A stretch of 64,000 nucleotides of DNA from contig NZ_CP044544.1 of the NCBI RefSeq assembly GCF_008932115.1, positions 186,001 through 250,000 of the forward strand, written 5' to 3'. Source of the stretch: Bradyrhizobium betae (GTDB lineage Bacteria > Pseudomonadota > Alphaproteobacteria > Rhizobiales > Xanthobacteraceae). The notes beneath the pieces are model-generated. The model had not been told where the DNA came from. It searched no databases and was given only the letters and a program-made list of their open reading frames with translations. A program made the translations under genes and the position numbers. Shown in pieces: positions 1 to 9,519 of this stretch (position 1 is the stretch's first letter; each line of letters starts with the position of its first letter).

Positions 1-310
1 GCCGTCGGACGCGATGCCGTGTTGCTGGAGACGCGGCACGTGAAGGCGGCGCTGTCGGCCATGACGGTGAAGACCGACCGGAAAGATGCGCGCGGGATCG
101 CCCAGTTGCTGCGGATGGGGTGGTACCGCCCGGTTCACGCGAAATCGGTGCCTTGCAAGGATACCCGGGCTATTCTTATTGGACGCAAGCTTTTGCAGGG
201 CAAGCTTCTCGACGTCGAACTCAGCATCCGCGGCATTCTGCGTGGCTACGGGCTGAAGGTCGGCGAAGTGAGCCGTGGAAGGTTTGAGGCCCGTATCCGG
301 GAATTGATAG
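1..310 (+). pseudogene. IS110-family transposase fragment
   Basis: The frame is open from the first base and encodes the middle of an IS110-type (DEDD) transposase. The stretch KTDRKDARGIAQLLRMGW and the later GRKLLQGKLLDVELSIRG are typical of the N-terminal half of that family. The gene begins before the window and its coding sequence stops exactly where the left end of the IS3-family element begins (base 311). The C-terminal half does not resume on the far side of that element, so this is a dead remnant. Confidence 0.85.
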
Positions 311-372
311 TGATCTGCCCCCTTTGAAGTGGTCCTCCCTGAAGTATGGTTTTGCGGTGGAGGATAGGATCG

Positions 373-651
373 ATGGCAAGGAAGAGGCATACAGCTGAAG
401 AGATCGTTGCGAAGCTTCGACAGGTTGATGTGCTGATGGCACAGGGTCGGCAGGTGGCAGACGCAGTCCGAGCGATAGGCGTGACGGAAGTCACCTATTA
501 TCGATGGCGCAATGAGTATGGCGGCCTGAAGGGCGATCAGGTGAAGCGGCTGAAGGAACTGGAGACCGAGAACAATCGTCTCCGGCGAGCGGTGTCGGAT
601 CTGACGCTGGACAAGCTGATCCTGGCTGAGGCCGCAAAGGGAAACTTCTAA
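373..651 (+). CDS. IS3-family transposase OrfA
   Basis: A 92-residue protein, a normal length for OrfA of IS3 elements. It carries an N-terminal helix-turn-helix (start [17 protein letters not shown], recognition region near VTEVTYYRW) and a leucine-zipper-like tail ([18 protein letters not shown]). It binds the IS ends and is made alone or fused to OrfB by -1 frameshifting. I chose the ATG at 373 because family members start with MARKRHT; an in-frame ATG 27 bases upstream would add an unrelated extension. Confidence 0.85.
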   Translation: MARKRHTAEEIVAKLRQVDVLMAQGRQVADAVRAIGVTEVTYYRWRNEYGGLKGDQVKRLKELETENNRLRRAVSDLTLDKLILAEAAKGNF

Positions 652-1514
652 GCCCCTCCCGACGCCGAGCGTGCGTCGATCATGTAACAGCTGAGCTTGA
701 CATCTCCGAGAGACGGGCGTGCCAGGTTCTGGGTCAACATCGATCGACGCAGCGCAAGATCCCAACGACACCCGATGATGAGGCGACTTTGACTGCCGAC
801 ATCATCGAGCTTGCTCGTCAATATGGTCGCTACGGATATCGCCGGATTACGGCGTTGCTTCGCAGGGCCGGCTGGACGGTGAACAAGAAGCGTGTCGAGC
901 GGATCTGGCGACGTGAGGGGCTGAAGGTCCCTGCCAAACAGCCTAAACGTGGGCGTCTGTGGCTAAATGACGGATCGTGCATCCGTCTGCGGCCGGAGCG
1001 GCCCAACCATGTCTGGTCTTATGACTTCGTCGCCGACCGCACCCACGATGGCAAGGCGTTCCGGATGCTGTGCGTCATCGACGAGTTCAGCCGTGAGAGC
1101 CTGGCCATCCGTGTCGCACGCAGGCTGAGAGCGACTGACGTGATTGAGGCCCTTTGCGAGCTGTTCGTCTCGCGGGGCATTCCAACACACATCAGATCGG
1201 ACAACGGACCTGAGTTTGTCGCCGAAGCACTTCGGGACTGGATCGCGGCTGTCGGAGCAAAGACTGCATATATCGAACCGGGCAGCCCCTGGGAGAACGG
1301 CTATTGCGAGAGCTTCAACGGTAAGCTGCGAGACGAACTGCTGAACGGCGAGATCTTCTACACATTGAAGGAAGCGCAGATCGTCATTGAAAACTGGCGA
1401 CACCACTACAACACGGTGCGTCCGCACTCATCGCTGGGATATCGACCACCGGCACCCGAGGCTCTCGTTTGGCCAGCACCAAAGGAGGTAGTCAAAATGC
1501 AATCTCTAAACTAA
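642..1514 (+). CDS. IS3-family transposase OrfB (DDE integrase core)
   Basis: The frame one base back from orfA continues from about 642 ([15 protein letters not shown]) without a start codon, as expected for a product made by -1 frameshifting near the AAAGGGAAAC run at the end of orfA. An ATG-like start is not needed. The protein contains the HTH_21 region ([15 protein letters not shown]) and the rve integrase core. The catalytic residues are visible as WSYDFV, then the D of SDNGPEF, then the E of [15 protein letters not shown]. It appears intact, so this element may still be active. Confidence 0.85.
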   Translation, partial: KLLSPSRRRACVDHVTAELDISERRACQVLGQHRSTQRKIPTTPDDEATLTADIIELARQYGRYGYRRITALLRRAGWTVNKKRVERIWRREGLKVPAKQPKRGRLWLNDGSCIRLRPERPNHVWSYDFVADRTHDGKAFRMLCVIDEFSRESLAIRVARRLRATDVIEALCELFVSRGIPTHIRSDNGPEFVAEALRDWIAAVGAKTAYIEPGSPWENGYCESFNGKLRDELLNGEIFYTLKEAQIVIENWRHHYNTVRPHSSLGYRPPAPEALVWPAPKEVVKMQSLN

Positions 1515-1574
1515 CATTCCAATCGGACCACTCAGTGGGGGCCGGTCACCCTTGGACGCGCTCGAAGGAGCCAC

Positions 1575-1991
1575 GTGGAGCGAATCATGAGAATGGTGGC
1601 CAACAAACCTGACTCGATTGAACTCAATATCCGACAGGCCGCGGACTTGATGCGAAGTCTGAGCAATCCCAATCGGTTAATGATTGCCTGCGCGCTGGTC
1701 GAGGGCGAACAATCTGTCTCGGAGCTCGAAGACAAGCTAGGCATCAAACAGCCGATTCTGTCGCAACAACTTGCTGACCTCAGAGAAGCGGGAGTCGTTC
1801 AGGCGCGGCGGGTCCTCCAAGTCCGTATTTATAGCGTCGCAGATGCCAAAGCTGGGCATTTGATTGCGGCTTTGCATCAGATTTTTTGCGAGGACTCGCA
1901 TTTGTCAGTGCCCTTCAAGATTCCCGTCCGGACGAAAGCTTCGGTACAGGCCGCCGTTTTCGCGCAGGTCGCACGGCGTTCCGGAAAATGA
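1575..1991 (+). CDS. ArsR-family repressor of the BigR/SqrR persulfide-sensing type
   Basis: A 138-residue winged-helix protein with the ArsR DNA-recognition helix near residues 58-70 (KQPILSQQLADLREAG). Two cysteines, Cys39 (MIACAL) and Cys105 (IFCED), lie 66 residues apart. That is the spacing of the dithiol pair that forms a tetrasulfide in SqrR/BigR, so this is probably a persulfide sensor and not a metal sensor. It precedes two YeeE/YedE genes and a tauE, matching the usual sulfur-transport regulon. Its natural promoter is gone: the IS3 element ends only 26 bases upstream. A GAAGGAG ribosome site precedes the start (GTG 1575; in-frame ATG codons at 1587 and 1593). Confidence 0.85.
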   Translation: MERIMRMVANKPDSIELNIRQAADLMRSLSNPNRLMIACALVEGEQSVSELEDKLGIKQPILSQQLADLREAGVVQARRVLQVRIYSVADAKAGHLIAALHQIFCEDSHLSVPFKIPVRTKASVQAAVFAQVARRSGK

Positions 1992-2003
1992 CTAGGAATT
2001 AAG

Positions 2004-2426
2004 ATGCAGCAGACTTATTTGCAGTCGTTGATCGGGGGAGAGCTGATCGGCTTATCCGCCGCGATCCTCTTGGTTCTTAACGGTCGCATCGCCGGCGTCA
2101 GCGGCATGGTCTCCGGTGCTATCCAGCATGTCAGTGCTGAAAGCATATCTCGCATCCTGTTTCTGGCGGGCCTGCTGTTTGGACCGCTGGTCTACCGGCA
2201 GTGGTTCGGCGTCTGGCCACAGATCGAAGTGACAACAACATTGGGTTTAATGGTCGTCGGCGGCTTGCTTGTCGGCTTTGGAACCCGCCTCGGATCGGGC
2301 TGCACCAGCGGACACGGCGTATGCGGCCTTGCACGCCTTTCGCCGCGGTCTTTCACGGCAGTCGTCGTGTTTCTGTGCACCGGGATCGCGACGGTATTCG
2401 TCATGAGAAAGTTCGGAATCACATGA
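2004..2426 (+). CDS. YeeE/YedE-family sulfur transporter, first half
   Basis: A 140-residue membrane protein with about four transmembrane segments and the family signature GSGCTSGHGVCG near residues 97-108. The cysteines there are those that relay thiosulfate in YeeE. Rhizobial and Xylella relatives occur as two half-size genes (PmpA/PmpB style), and the second half follows directly with a 4-base ATGA overlap at 2423-2426. Likely role: import of thiosulfate or related sulfur compounds through the inner membrane, controlled by the upstream BigR-like repressor. Confidence 0.85.
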   Translation: MQQTYLQSLIGGELIGLSAAILLVLNGRIAGVSGMVSGAIQHVSAESISRILFLAGLLFGPLVYRQWFGVWPQIEVTTTLGLMVVGGLLVGFGTRLGSGCTSGHGVCGLARLSPRSFTAVVVFLCTGIATVFVMRKFGIT

Positions 2427-2869
2427 ACCTTCTTGCGCGAAATTTGGTTTCTTTGGCGTCCGGTGTGATCTTCGGGTTCGGCTTGGCATTATCCGGTATG
2501 CTCGACCCCGCGCGCGTTCGCGGATTTCTCGATATCTTTGGCGCATGGGATCCCAGCCTTGCTTTTGTGCTTGGCGGTGCGGTCGCCGTTTCATCCATCG
2601 GCTATATCATTTCACGAACTATGACGGCGCCTGCATTGGATGTCGCGTTTCATTTGCCGACCACGACTTCAATCGATTCACCTCTCCTCATTGGTGCCGG
2701 ATTGTTTGGGATTGGCTGGGGAATTTCCGGTCTATGTCCCGGCCCTGCGATCGCATCGCTGAGCTTGGGCATCCCGGCGACCATTGTCTTCACGATTGCA
2801 ATGATCGCCGGTGTGGCCGCGCATGACCACCTGTTCAAGGCGCGTCAGAACCGGCAAGCAGCACAGTGA
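2423..2869 (+). CDS. YeeE/YedE-family sulfur transporter, second half
   Basis: A 148-residue membrane protein of about four segments starting MNLLARNLVSLASGVIFGFG. It has the second half-motif, GISGLCPGPAIASL near residues 100-113, with one cysteine in the pore motif. The ATG at 2423 overlaps the stop of the first half, which indicates translational coupling and joint assembly. The coding frame is open further upstream, but that part is only antisense-style read-through over the first gene. Confidence 0.85.
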   Translation: MNLLARNLVSLASGVIFGFGLALSGMLDPARVRGFLDIFGAWDPSLAFVLGGAVAVSSIGYIISRTMTAPALDVAFHLPTTTSIDSPLLIGAGLFGIGWGISGLCPGPAIASLSLGIPATIVFTIAMIAGVAAHDHLFKARQNRQAAQ

Positions 2870-2871
2870 CG

Positions 2872-3643
2872 ATGTGGTCAGGCGGTCTTGCGATTGGCTC
2901 CGGTAGCCTCGTTGGATTTTCATTGGGCCTCCGGCGGCGGTGGCTCTATCCTTGCTACGCCCCTGCTGCTTTATGTGGTCGGCTTGTCTCCGCCTCATCT
3001 GGCCATTGGCACCGGTGCCCTTGCTGTGGCGGCGAACGCGTTTCTGAATTTCACCAACTATGCGCGTAAAGGCACCGTTCGCTGGCGCAATGCGCTGATA
3101 TTCGCCGTCGTCGGCAGCATCGGCGCATTCGCGGGGTCGAGTGTAGGCAAGGCTATCAACGGTGACCGGCTGCTGTTTCTCTTCGGTCTGTTGATGCTCG
3201 TGGTCGGTGGCCTCATGTTACGGACGAAGCGATCCAATACGGTGTCAAATGCCAACGACAATGGCCGGCCGTGGTTGGCAGGCGCCACCGCCCTCGTCGT
3301 CGGCCTCGCCGCCGGGTTTTTCGGAATCGGCGGGGGATTTCTGATCGTGCCCGGGCTAATCTTCGCTACCGGTATGCCGATGATCAACGCGATAGGGACG
3401 TCGTTGCTGGCGGTTGGTGCTTTCGGGCTGACAACAGCGATCAACTATGCTTGGTCCGGCCTCATTGATTGGACAGTCGCGGCTGAGTTCACATGTGGCG
3501 GGTTTGTCGGAGGGTTGATCGGAATGCGACTTGCCGGCCATCTCTCGCAATTCAAGAGCGCCCTGAATATCGTATTTGCGTCTCTGATTTTTGTTGTGGC
3601 GGTCTACGTACTCTACAAAAGCGGGCAGTCGCTATTTTCATAG
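2872..3643 (+). pseudogene. TauE/SafE-family sulfite/sulfonate exporter, frameshifted near its N-terminus
   Basis: The protein begins in one frame (ATG 2872 or GTG 2866; SGSLVGFSLGL) and continues in another from about base 2932 (GGGGSILATPLLLYVVG), ending at 3643. The paralogue at 58202 reads LVLGLVGGGGSILAVP without interruption, which locates a 2-base loss (or 1-base gain) in the CTCCGGCGGC run. The rest is a full-length TauE permease of about eight segments with the repeated FFGIGGGFLIVPGL motif. TauE/SafE proteins export sulfite or related anions, so the gene fits the upstream sulfur set. A sequencing indel is possible. Confidence 0.75.
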
Positions 3644-3679
3644 CGAAGTCCGTTCCGAATGGCGACGACATCTTGCTTT

Positions 3680-5025
3680 CTATAAAGTTGACAATGAAAG
3701 AGTGACGCGAAGGCCGTTTTCATCACTCCGATTTTTCAGCGCGAGCTTCGCCCCAAGTTTGTCAGCCGCGAGTTGAACGATCGAAAGCCCCAAGCCGCTG
3801 CCATAAGGACTTTTGTGACGACCGCGAAAAAATCGCGATGTCACAAGTGGCAGTTCGGAATCTGGGATACCGGGGCCATCATCATCGACGGAAATCGTGA
3901 TGGAGGATCCGACGCGGACAGCGTCCCACTTCACGGTGCCGTTGTGCTTGATATGCTGAATTGCATTTTCATGAAGGTTTCGCAACGCCAACGACAGAAG
4001 ATCTCGATTTGTCGCGAAACCGAGATCGTAGAGCGCGAGACTTAAGACGACGTTGGCTGACCCTGAGGGCGGGTCGGTCGATATAATTTCGTCAAGAATT
4101 TGACCGAGGTTGACGTCGTCGGTCCGTCGGACGCCATCCTGTGCGTCGATTCGCGCAATTGCCAGCAATTGGCGCACCAGCCTGGAAGTTCGATCAACTG
4201 AAATCACAATGAGGCGCAACGCTCTTGTTCGCACCTCAGCATCTTGCGATGCAATGGCGACTTGCGCTTGCGTCTTCAGTCCGGCAAGCGGCGTGCGCAA
4301 TTCATGAGCGGCGAATGCCGTAATCTCGCGTTCGTGGCGTCGAGCGGTTTCCAGCTTTGAAAACAAAAAGTTCAGGGAGTTTACGAGCGGAGCCAGCTCC
4401 GGAGGCGTTCGGGTTACATCAAGGGGGTCATGTCATCGACGCTTCGATTTTTCAAATCCGCAGCCATGAGTTGAAGCGGTCGCAATCCCCGTCCCAAAAC
4501 CATCCAGATCAGAAGCCCGAGCAACGGAACGATCAACATCGCAGGCCAGAGCAAGCCTTTGATGAGGTCGGTGACAAGCCGTTCACGTAGCCCGAGGCGA
4601 TCTCCGACGAGCACGCGAATGCCTTTGGCCGAATCGGAAATGGCATAGACGCGCCACGTTTCGCGACCGACTTGCTGGTCGGAGAAGCCATCAGCCTCAT
4701 TACCCAAACTTTCGTTCGGTGCGCCGCTTGACCGTGCAACTAGCCGACCATCCAGCGACCAGATCTGGCACGATAATTGACGTTCATAGCTTGCGGTCTC
4801 AGGTAACGTTTGCACGTCGGATCGCGAGGTACGCGACGGAACCGCGTCACCGTTGATGGCCAGCGAGCTAACCATGCGGGCCGCTTCCTGGAGCCGAGTG
4901 TCAAGCACATGTTCAACCTCGCTGCGGGTCTGGAAAAATATCCATGCGCTTGCGAATAGCCAGATTATACCCGTTGCGACCGCGAGCACGATGAAAAGGC
5001 GACCTTTCATGGAACGGGTAATCAT
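3680..5025 (-). pseudogene. QseC-like sensor histidine kinase, frameshifted in the HAMP region
   Basis: The N-terminal part (start 5025, MITRSMKGRLFIVLAVATG) gives two transmembrane segments, a periplasmic sensor domain and the beginning of HAMP, then hits a stop near 4414. The kinase core continues in another frame: HELRTPLAGLKTQ (phospho-acceptor His), the N-box NLHENAIQHI, DDDGPGIP, and GSGLGLSIV. Adding one C to the five-C run near 4424-4428 restores a single frame reading DDMTPLDVTRTPPELAPLV. The gene overlaps the response regulator by 4 bases. Either a mutation or an assembly indel in a homopolymer explains the break. Confidence 0.8.
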
Positions 5026-5690
5026 GATTTGGCGTCTCGCATTCGATACCCTATGCCACGCACCGTCTCGATGATGTCGCGCCCGAGTTTGCTGCGAAGG
5101 TTGTGAATATGTACCTCGACGGCATTGCTTCCGATCTCGTCCTGCCAGCCGTATAGACGATCCTCAAGGTCGCTCTTGGAGCGGATCGCTCCGGGTCGCT
5201 CCATCAACGCGGAGAGAAGCGCAAATTCGCGACGTGACAGGCTTACGGTGCTTCCGGCCGCGGTCGCGGCAAGTGTCGCCGGATCAAGCGTGATCCCGTT
5301 GTATGCGAGATGCGGCGCGGCACGGCCTGCTTTTCTCCGCACGATGGCGCGTACTCTGGCGGCGAGTTCGTCCAGATCGAACGGTTTCCCCAAATAATCG
5401 TCTGCGCCTGCGTCCAGCCCTCTGATCCGGTCAACGACTTCGTCAAGGGCGGTCAGGAGAAGAACGGGCGTTGCGTTTCCTGCCGCGCGAATGCCAGACA
5501 GAAAATCAAGTCCGGAACCGTCCGGCAGCATCAGGTCCAATACCACGGCATCAAATGATGCCGTCGCCAAGGCCTCCAAGCCGTCAGCACAAGAGGTCAC
5601 CGCATCAACGGTGGCGCCCGCCAGGCTCAGGCCAGCTTTCAAGCCGTCCAGTAGGACGGGATCATCCTCGACAACCAGAATTCGCATCAC
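5022..5690 (-). CDS. OmpR/PhoB-family response regulator (QseB-like)
   Basis: A 222-residue regulator with a receiver domain (ILVVEDD acidic pocket, phospho-acceptor Asp in VLDLMLPDGSG, Lys in GKPFDLDEL) and a C-terminal winged helix (LSRREFALLSALMERPG; SNAVEVHIHNLRSKLG). It is the first gene of a two-gene unit with the overlapping kinase. It is divergent from dsbD across an 85-base gap, so periplasmic redox genes are candidate targets. A second ATG lies 3 bases downstream. Confidence 0.9.
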   Translation of the reverse strand: MMRILVVEDDPVLLDGLKAGLSLAGATVDAVTSCADGLEALATASFDAVVLDLMLPDGSGLDFLSGIRAAGNATPVLLLTALDEVVDRIRGLDAGADDYLGKPFDLDELAARVRAIVRRKAGRAAPHLAYNGITLDPATLAATAAGSTVSLSRREFALLSALMERPGAIRSKSDLEDRLYGWQDEIGSNAVEVHIHNLRSKLGRDIIETVRGIGYRMRDAKS

Positions 5691-5775
5691 GTCCTCGCTT
5701 CACCAAATCGGTACGTCACAGGCGAGCCTTAAGGCTGCCTTAAGGTAGGGCGGCGAAGCCAGACTCCACCTTTTT

Positions 5776-7614
5776 ATGTGGAATGTCATGCCAAACGCCT
5801 GCCTGAAAACGTTCTTCGGCTTTCTTCTGTTTACGGTCATGGCTGCCTCCGCGCAGGCGCAAAGCCCGCCGGCTGTTAACAAGGCTTTCCAGCTAAACGT
5901 TGCGCGCGGAGTGCAAGATACCTTGGTTCTTAATTGGGTGATCGCGCCAGGCAATTACCTCTATCGTGACAGAATCACTGTCACGAGCCAGCAAGGTGTT
6001 CCGATTAAGGTGAGTACTCCTGCCGGCGACATGAAAGACGACCCGTCTTTTGGTAGGACGGAAATATATCACCGGCAGGCGCGCGCTACCGTATCTGCGG
6101 AATCGGCAAGCGGTCTGAACACGCTTGTGGTCTCCTTTCAGGGGTGTGCAGAGCAAGGAATTTGCTATCCGCCGGTCACCAAGACTGTCGATTTGAAAAC
6201 GCTGTCGGTTGCCGAACCGGCCGCTCGGACGTCGGCGCCAGCACAGTTGAACAGCAATTGGATTTCCGATCCGGCTTTGGAACGTCCAAGCGTATCTCAT
6301 GCGAATGCCATCGATGCGGAGCCGGAACAGCCAGAGCTCGGCGGAAGTTTTATCTCCATGCTCGCCGCCTTTGTGGGGTTTGGTTTGCTGTTGGCCTTCA
6401 CGCCGTGTGTGTTTCCGATGATACCGATCCTGTCGGGGATGCTGGCGCAGTCTGGCGAGAAGCTGACGGCCCGACGCGGCTTTATGCTGTCAGCCGCCTA
6501 TGTCATGGCGATGGCGCTTGCCTACGCATCTCTGGGAGTGGTGGTCGCTTGGTCCGGACAGAACCTGCAGGCTGCGCTTCAAACGCCGCTCGCGCTTGGT
6601 GTAATGAGCGCAATTTTCGTCGTGCTCGCGCTGTCGATGTTCGGCCTCTTTGACCTGCAGCTTCCGCAGGCCTGGCAGAGCCGCATCGTCGGCGCCGGTA
6701 GCCGCCGCGCCGGATCACTTGGCGGGGCTGCGATCATGGGCTTCGGCTCTGCATTGATTGTCGGCCCGTGCGTAACGCCGCCCCTGGCCGCGGCCCTCGT
6801 CTATGTCGCTCAGACCGGAAACGCGTGGCGTGGAGCGTCAGCACTGTTCGCCCTGGGCATCGGGATGGGTTTGCCGTTGATGGCATTCGGGACGTTTGGC
6901 GCAAGCATTTTGCCCAGATCTGGCCCGTGGCTGGCACGTGTGAAGCACGTGTTTGGCTTCGTTTTCCTCGGAGTGGCGATCTGGGTGATCTCGCGCGTTC
7001 TTCCAACGTGGCTCATGCTAGCCCTGTGGGGCGTGGGCCTCGCCGGAACTGGCATCTACCTGGCGGCGCCACAGCTACGGGCCCGAACCCGAGGACAAGC
7101 ATGGCGCAAATGGACTGCCTTTGCGGGCGCGGCTTCAGTCGGCGTTGGTGCGTTTCTGATGGTTTCCCCCGGTCTAGGCTCGTTCGGTTTGCTGGGACAG
7201 CTCACCAGAATTCCCGCCTTCGCAACAATCACCGCCGCGCACGCGGCTAAATTCGAGACCGTCGCGACGTCGCAGGCGCTCGATGCGGCGATTGCAAGCG
7301 CGGGTCAGAGTGGCAAGCCCGTTGTGCTCGATTTCTCAGCCGAGTGGTGCGTCGAGTGCAAGGTCATGGATCGCACCGTCTTCTCAGACGCAGCCGTATT
7401 GGCGCGTTTGAACGACTTCACGCTGATCCGTGCGGACGCCACCAACTACAACGAAGATACACGATCATTGATGAAAAGGTTCGGCGTTGTCGGACCACCC
7501 ACGGTTGTTTTCCTTGGCGCGCGAGACAGCAAGGAAATTGCCGGGGCGAGAATCGTCGGCCCCGTCGATTCAGCCACGTTCCTGAAGCGGCTCAATCAGC
7601 TTCAACCGTCCTGA
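5776..7614 (+). CDS. dsbD: Protein-disulfide reductase DsbD
   Basis: A 612-residue protein with all three DsbD parts. After a signal peptide (cleavage near AQAQS, residue 30) comes the alpha domain with Cys124/Cys130 in QGCAEQGIC. The beta part has about eight segments and the cysteines of AFTPCVFPMIPI and VGPCVTPPL. The periplasmic thioredoxin-like gamma domain has WCVECK near residue 525. DsbD carries electrons from cytoplasmic thioredoxin to periplasmic thiols, for example for cytochrome c maturation or thiol recycling. Here it leads a run with a DsbA-like protein and sulfur genes, suggesting it keeps periplasmic sulfur-oxidation proteins reduced. Confidence 0.93.
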   Translation: MWNVMPNACLKTFFGFLLFTVMAASAQAQSPPAVNKAFQLNVARGVQDTLVLNWVIAPGNYLYRDRITVTSQQGVPIKVSTPAGDMKDDPSFGRTEIYHRQARATVSAESASGLNTLVVSFQGCAEQGICYPPVTKTVDLKTLSVAEPAARTSAPAQLNSNWISDPALERPSVSHANAIDAEPEQPELGGSFISMLAAFVGFGLLLAFTPCVFPMIPILSGMLAQSGEKLTARRGFMLSAAYVMAMALAYASLGVVVAWSGQNLQAALQTPLALGVMSAIFVVLALSMFGLFDLQLPQAWQSRIVGAGSRRAGSLGGAAIMGFGSALIVGPCVTPPLAAALVYVAQTGNAWRGASALFALGIGMGLPLMAFGTFGASILPRSGPWLARVKHVFGFVFLGVAIWVISRVLPTWLMLALWGVGLAGTGIYLAAPQLRARTRGQAWRKWTAFAGAASVGVGAFLMVSPGLGSFGLLGQLTRIPAFATITAAHAAKFETVATSQALDAAIASAGQSGKPVVLDFSAEWCVECKVMDRTVFSDAAVLARLNDFTLIRADATNYNEDTRSLMKRFGVVGPPTVVFLGARDSKEIAGARIVGPVDSATFLKRLNQLQPS

Positions 7615-7644
7615 AACAGTCCATTTTATCCGAGGAGAGACATC

Positions 7645-8283
7645 ATGTCCGCCACACGCCCGAACAATTTTGCAGCTCGTTTGATCCTCTCATTGGCTCT
7701 CTTGATGCCGATGGCCGTTTCTCACGCATTCGCGCAGGATGCCGACACGTCCGCCGAGGCCATCCAAAACGATCCGGCCACTCCCACCGCGGGAAATCCG
7801 AAAGGCGATCTGACGATCGTGACCTTCTTCGATTACAACTGCCCGTTCTGCAAGAAAGCCGAGCCGGCGTTGGAGCAGGTTGTGGAGGAAGATGGCCATA
7901 TTCGCCTTGTTTATAAGGACTGGCCGATCCTTACCAAAGCATCCGTTTATGGCGCGCAGCTCGCGCTGGCCGCCAAATATCAAGGCAAATACGCCGCCGT
8001 CCACGCCGCGCTGATGTCGATTCCCGGTCCGAAGATTCCCGAAGATCAGATGCTTGCGGCGATTCGCAAATCCGGCGTCGACATGGACAAGCTTGACGCT
8101 GATCTCAAAGCGCATGGCGATGAGATCACCGCGTTGCTTCGGCGTAACCTCGCCCAGGCCGATTCGTTGGGATTGCAGGGAACGCCAGCTTATCTTGTCG
8201 GTCACTACAGGGTGACGTCTGCCCTGACCTATGACGGTTTCAAGCGTGCGGTGGCGGACGCTCGTGCCCAGGCAAAAAAATAA
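7645..8283 (+). CDS. Exported DsbA-family thiol:disulfide protein
   Basis: A 212-residue protein with a clear signal peptide (hydrophobic core then SHAFAQD, residues 1-30) and a thioredoxin-fold DsbA domain. The active site CPFCKK is near residue 70 in the context FFDYNCPFCKKAEPAL, and a cis-Pro loop GTPAYLV lies near residue 180. It resembles the Com1/ScsC group more than classical DsbA. A GAGGAGAG ribosome site precedes ATG 7645. Lying 30 bases after dsbD and directly before an L,D-transpeptidase, it is probably a partner of DsbD. Confidence 0.9.
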   Translation: MSATRPNNFAARLILSLALLMPMAVSHAFAQDADTSAEAIQNDPATPTAGNPKGDLTIVTFFDYNCPFCKKAEPALEQVVEEDGHIRLVYKDWPILTKASVYGAQLALAAKYQGKYAAVHAALMSIPGPKIPEDQMLAAIRKSGVDMDKLDADLKAHGDEITALLRRNLAQADSLGLQGTPAYLVGHYRVTSALTYDGFKRAVADARAQAKK

Positions 8284-8970
8284 ATGTCACGACTTGTGAC
8301 GAACTCGCTCGCCCGCATCCGATGGGCCGGCAACGCCGCAATGGTTTTTGCCGGAATAGCATTATTGGCTGGATGTACCACAACGTCGTCTACGCCGGCG
8401 CCGGTGGCGTTTTCACCGCGGGCAAATCCGGCTGCTGCCCAGGCTTACGCCGCAACCACCAATGAACCGTACAAAGTGGATGCCATCGACGTCGCTGACA
8501 TCGATCCCAAATACCTTCGGCAGGTGGTCGATTTTCCGACCCGTGAGCAGGTCGGAACAATCGTCGTCGATCCGCACGAGCGCTTTGTTTACCTGGTGCG
8601 AGAACATGGAAAAGCGTTGCGCTACGGTGTCGGCGTCGGGAAAGCGGGTCTCGAATTCACGGGGACTGCGACGATCGAATACAAGAAGAAGTGGCCGCAC
8701 TGGACACCGACCAGCGACATGATCAAACGCGAACCTGCCCGCTACAAACCCTGGCAGAAAGGCATGGATGGGGGTGCCCGAAATCCGTTAGGCGCGCGCG
8801 CATTGTATCTTTTCAAGAATGGCAAGGATACGCTGTTTCGCATTCACGGCACGACCGAGCCTTGGAGCATCGGAAAAGCAGTTTCTTCCGGCTGCATTCG
8901 AATGGTCAATCAGGATATTATTGATCTTTACAGCCGGGTGCCTGACGGTTCGAAGGTCGTGGTTCGGTGA
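8284..8970 (+). CDS. L,D-transpeptidase lipoprotein (YkuD domain)
   Basis: A 228-residue protein whose start codon directly follows the previous stop. The N-terminus has a lipobox (LLAGCTTT, lipid Cys near residue 31). The YkuD domain ends with the catalytic motif HGTTEPWSIGKAVSSGCIRM near residues 188-207, containing the nucleophilic Cys and the conserved His. Such enzymes form 3-3 cross-links in peptidoglycan or attach proteins to it. The active-site Cys needs to be reduced, which fits its position after DsbD and the DsbA-like protein. Confidence 0.92.
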   Translation: MSRLVTNSLARIRWAGNAAMVFAGIALLAGCTTTSSTPAPVAFSPRANPAAAQAYAATTNEPYKVDAIDVADIDPKYLRQVVDFPTREQVGTIVVDPHERFVYLVREHGKALRYGVGVGKAGLEFTGTATIEYKKKWPHWTPTSDMIKREPARYKPWQKGMDGGARNPLGARALYLFKNGKDTLFRIHGTTEPWSIGKAVSSGCIRMVNQDIIDLYSRVPDGSKVVVR

Positions 8971-9005
8971 TGCGCCTCGGCCTTGGCGCCGGTTCGTTAG
9001 CAGGC

Positions 9006-9490
9006 ATGGAAGCCCAGATGATCGTGGATGAAAGTCAAAGTCCAAATTCTGTGCCGTGGCCGCCTCTCATTTTGGCGATAGCCATGGTTGCGAGTCTCGG
9101 ACTTGGTCTATTGTCCCTTTACCTGTCCGGAGCGATCTCTGGATACGGATTACAGGGTTCGTCGTTGCGTCCGTTGGCATCGCACTCGATCTATGCGCCA
9201 TTTTGACAATGAGACGGCGTCAAACCAACATTCTTCCTCATCGCGCCGCAGGCCGGCTTGTGACCACGGGGCCGTTCAGTTTCACCCGCAATCCTATTTA
9301 CGTCGGTAACGCGACTTTGATGGCGGGTGTCGGGGTCGCTTTCGGGAATCTCTGGTTTGTTCTTTTGGGCGTTGTTTCTGCGCTCGCCGTGGATCGACTG
9401 GCCATTCGCCGTGAAGAGCGTCATCTCGCGGCGCGTTTTGGTCAGGAGTGGATCGACTATGCATCTCGGGTCCCGAGATGGCTCATCTGA
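9006..9490 (+). pseudogene. Isoprenylcysteine carboxyl methyltransferase-like membrane protein, frameshifted
   Basis: The first part (from ATG 9006 or 9018; SVPWPPLILAIAMVASLGLGLL) and the rest (from about 9145; ITGFVVASVGIALDLCAIL) are in different frames. Losing one base near 9140-9150 explains the break. The C-terminal part has the family motif LVTTGPFSFTRNPIYVGN followed by EERHLAARFGQEWIDY, typical of ICMT/PEMT-like membrane methyltransferases. The substrate is unknown. It follows the L,D-transpeptidase closely. Confidence 0.7.
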
Positions 9491-9519
9491 ACGCCGTGTG
9501 GGGCTACTGGAGAATTAGA

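Larger units (their letters stand above)
311..1548 (+). mobile_element. IS3-family insertion sequence (IS407-like group)
   Basis: Imperfect terminal inverted repeats are visible: the left end TGATCTGCCCCCTTTGAAG (from 311) matches the reverse complement of the right end, which finishes at 1548 (TGACCGGCCCCCACTGAG). Both continue into TGGTCC. Between them lie the two overlapping frames typical of IS3 elements, orfA and orfB with a DDE catalytic domain. I see no matching 3-4 bp target duplication at the two borders, and the interrupted IS110 gene does not continue on the right. This suggests a deletion or recombination after insertion. Confidence 0.85.

Noticed and set aside
963..1427. Long antisense frame over the transposase orfB
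   Set aside because: It lies opposite the DDE domain, has no ribosome site and no family similarity; such antisense frames are common in high-GC coding DNA.
373..1514. orfA/orfB split of the IS3 element as a damaging frameshift
   Set aside because: The -1 offset at the AAAGGGAAAC run is the normal programmed frameshift of IS3 elements, so I do not count it as decay.
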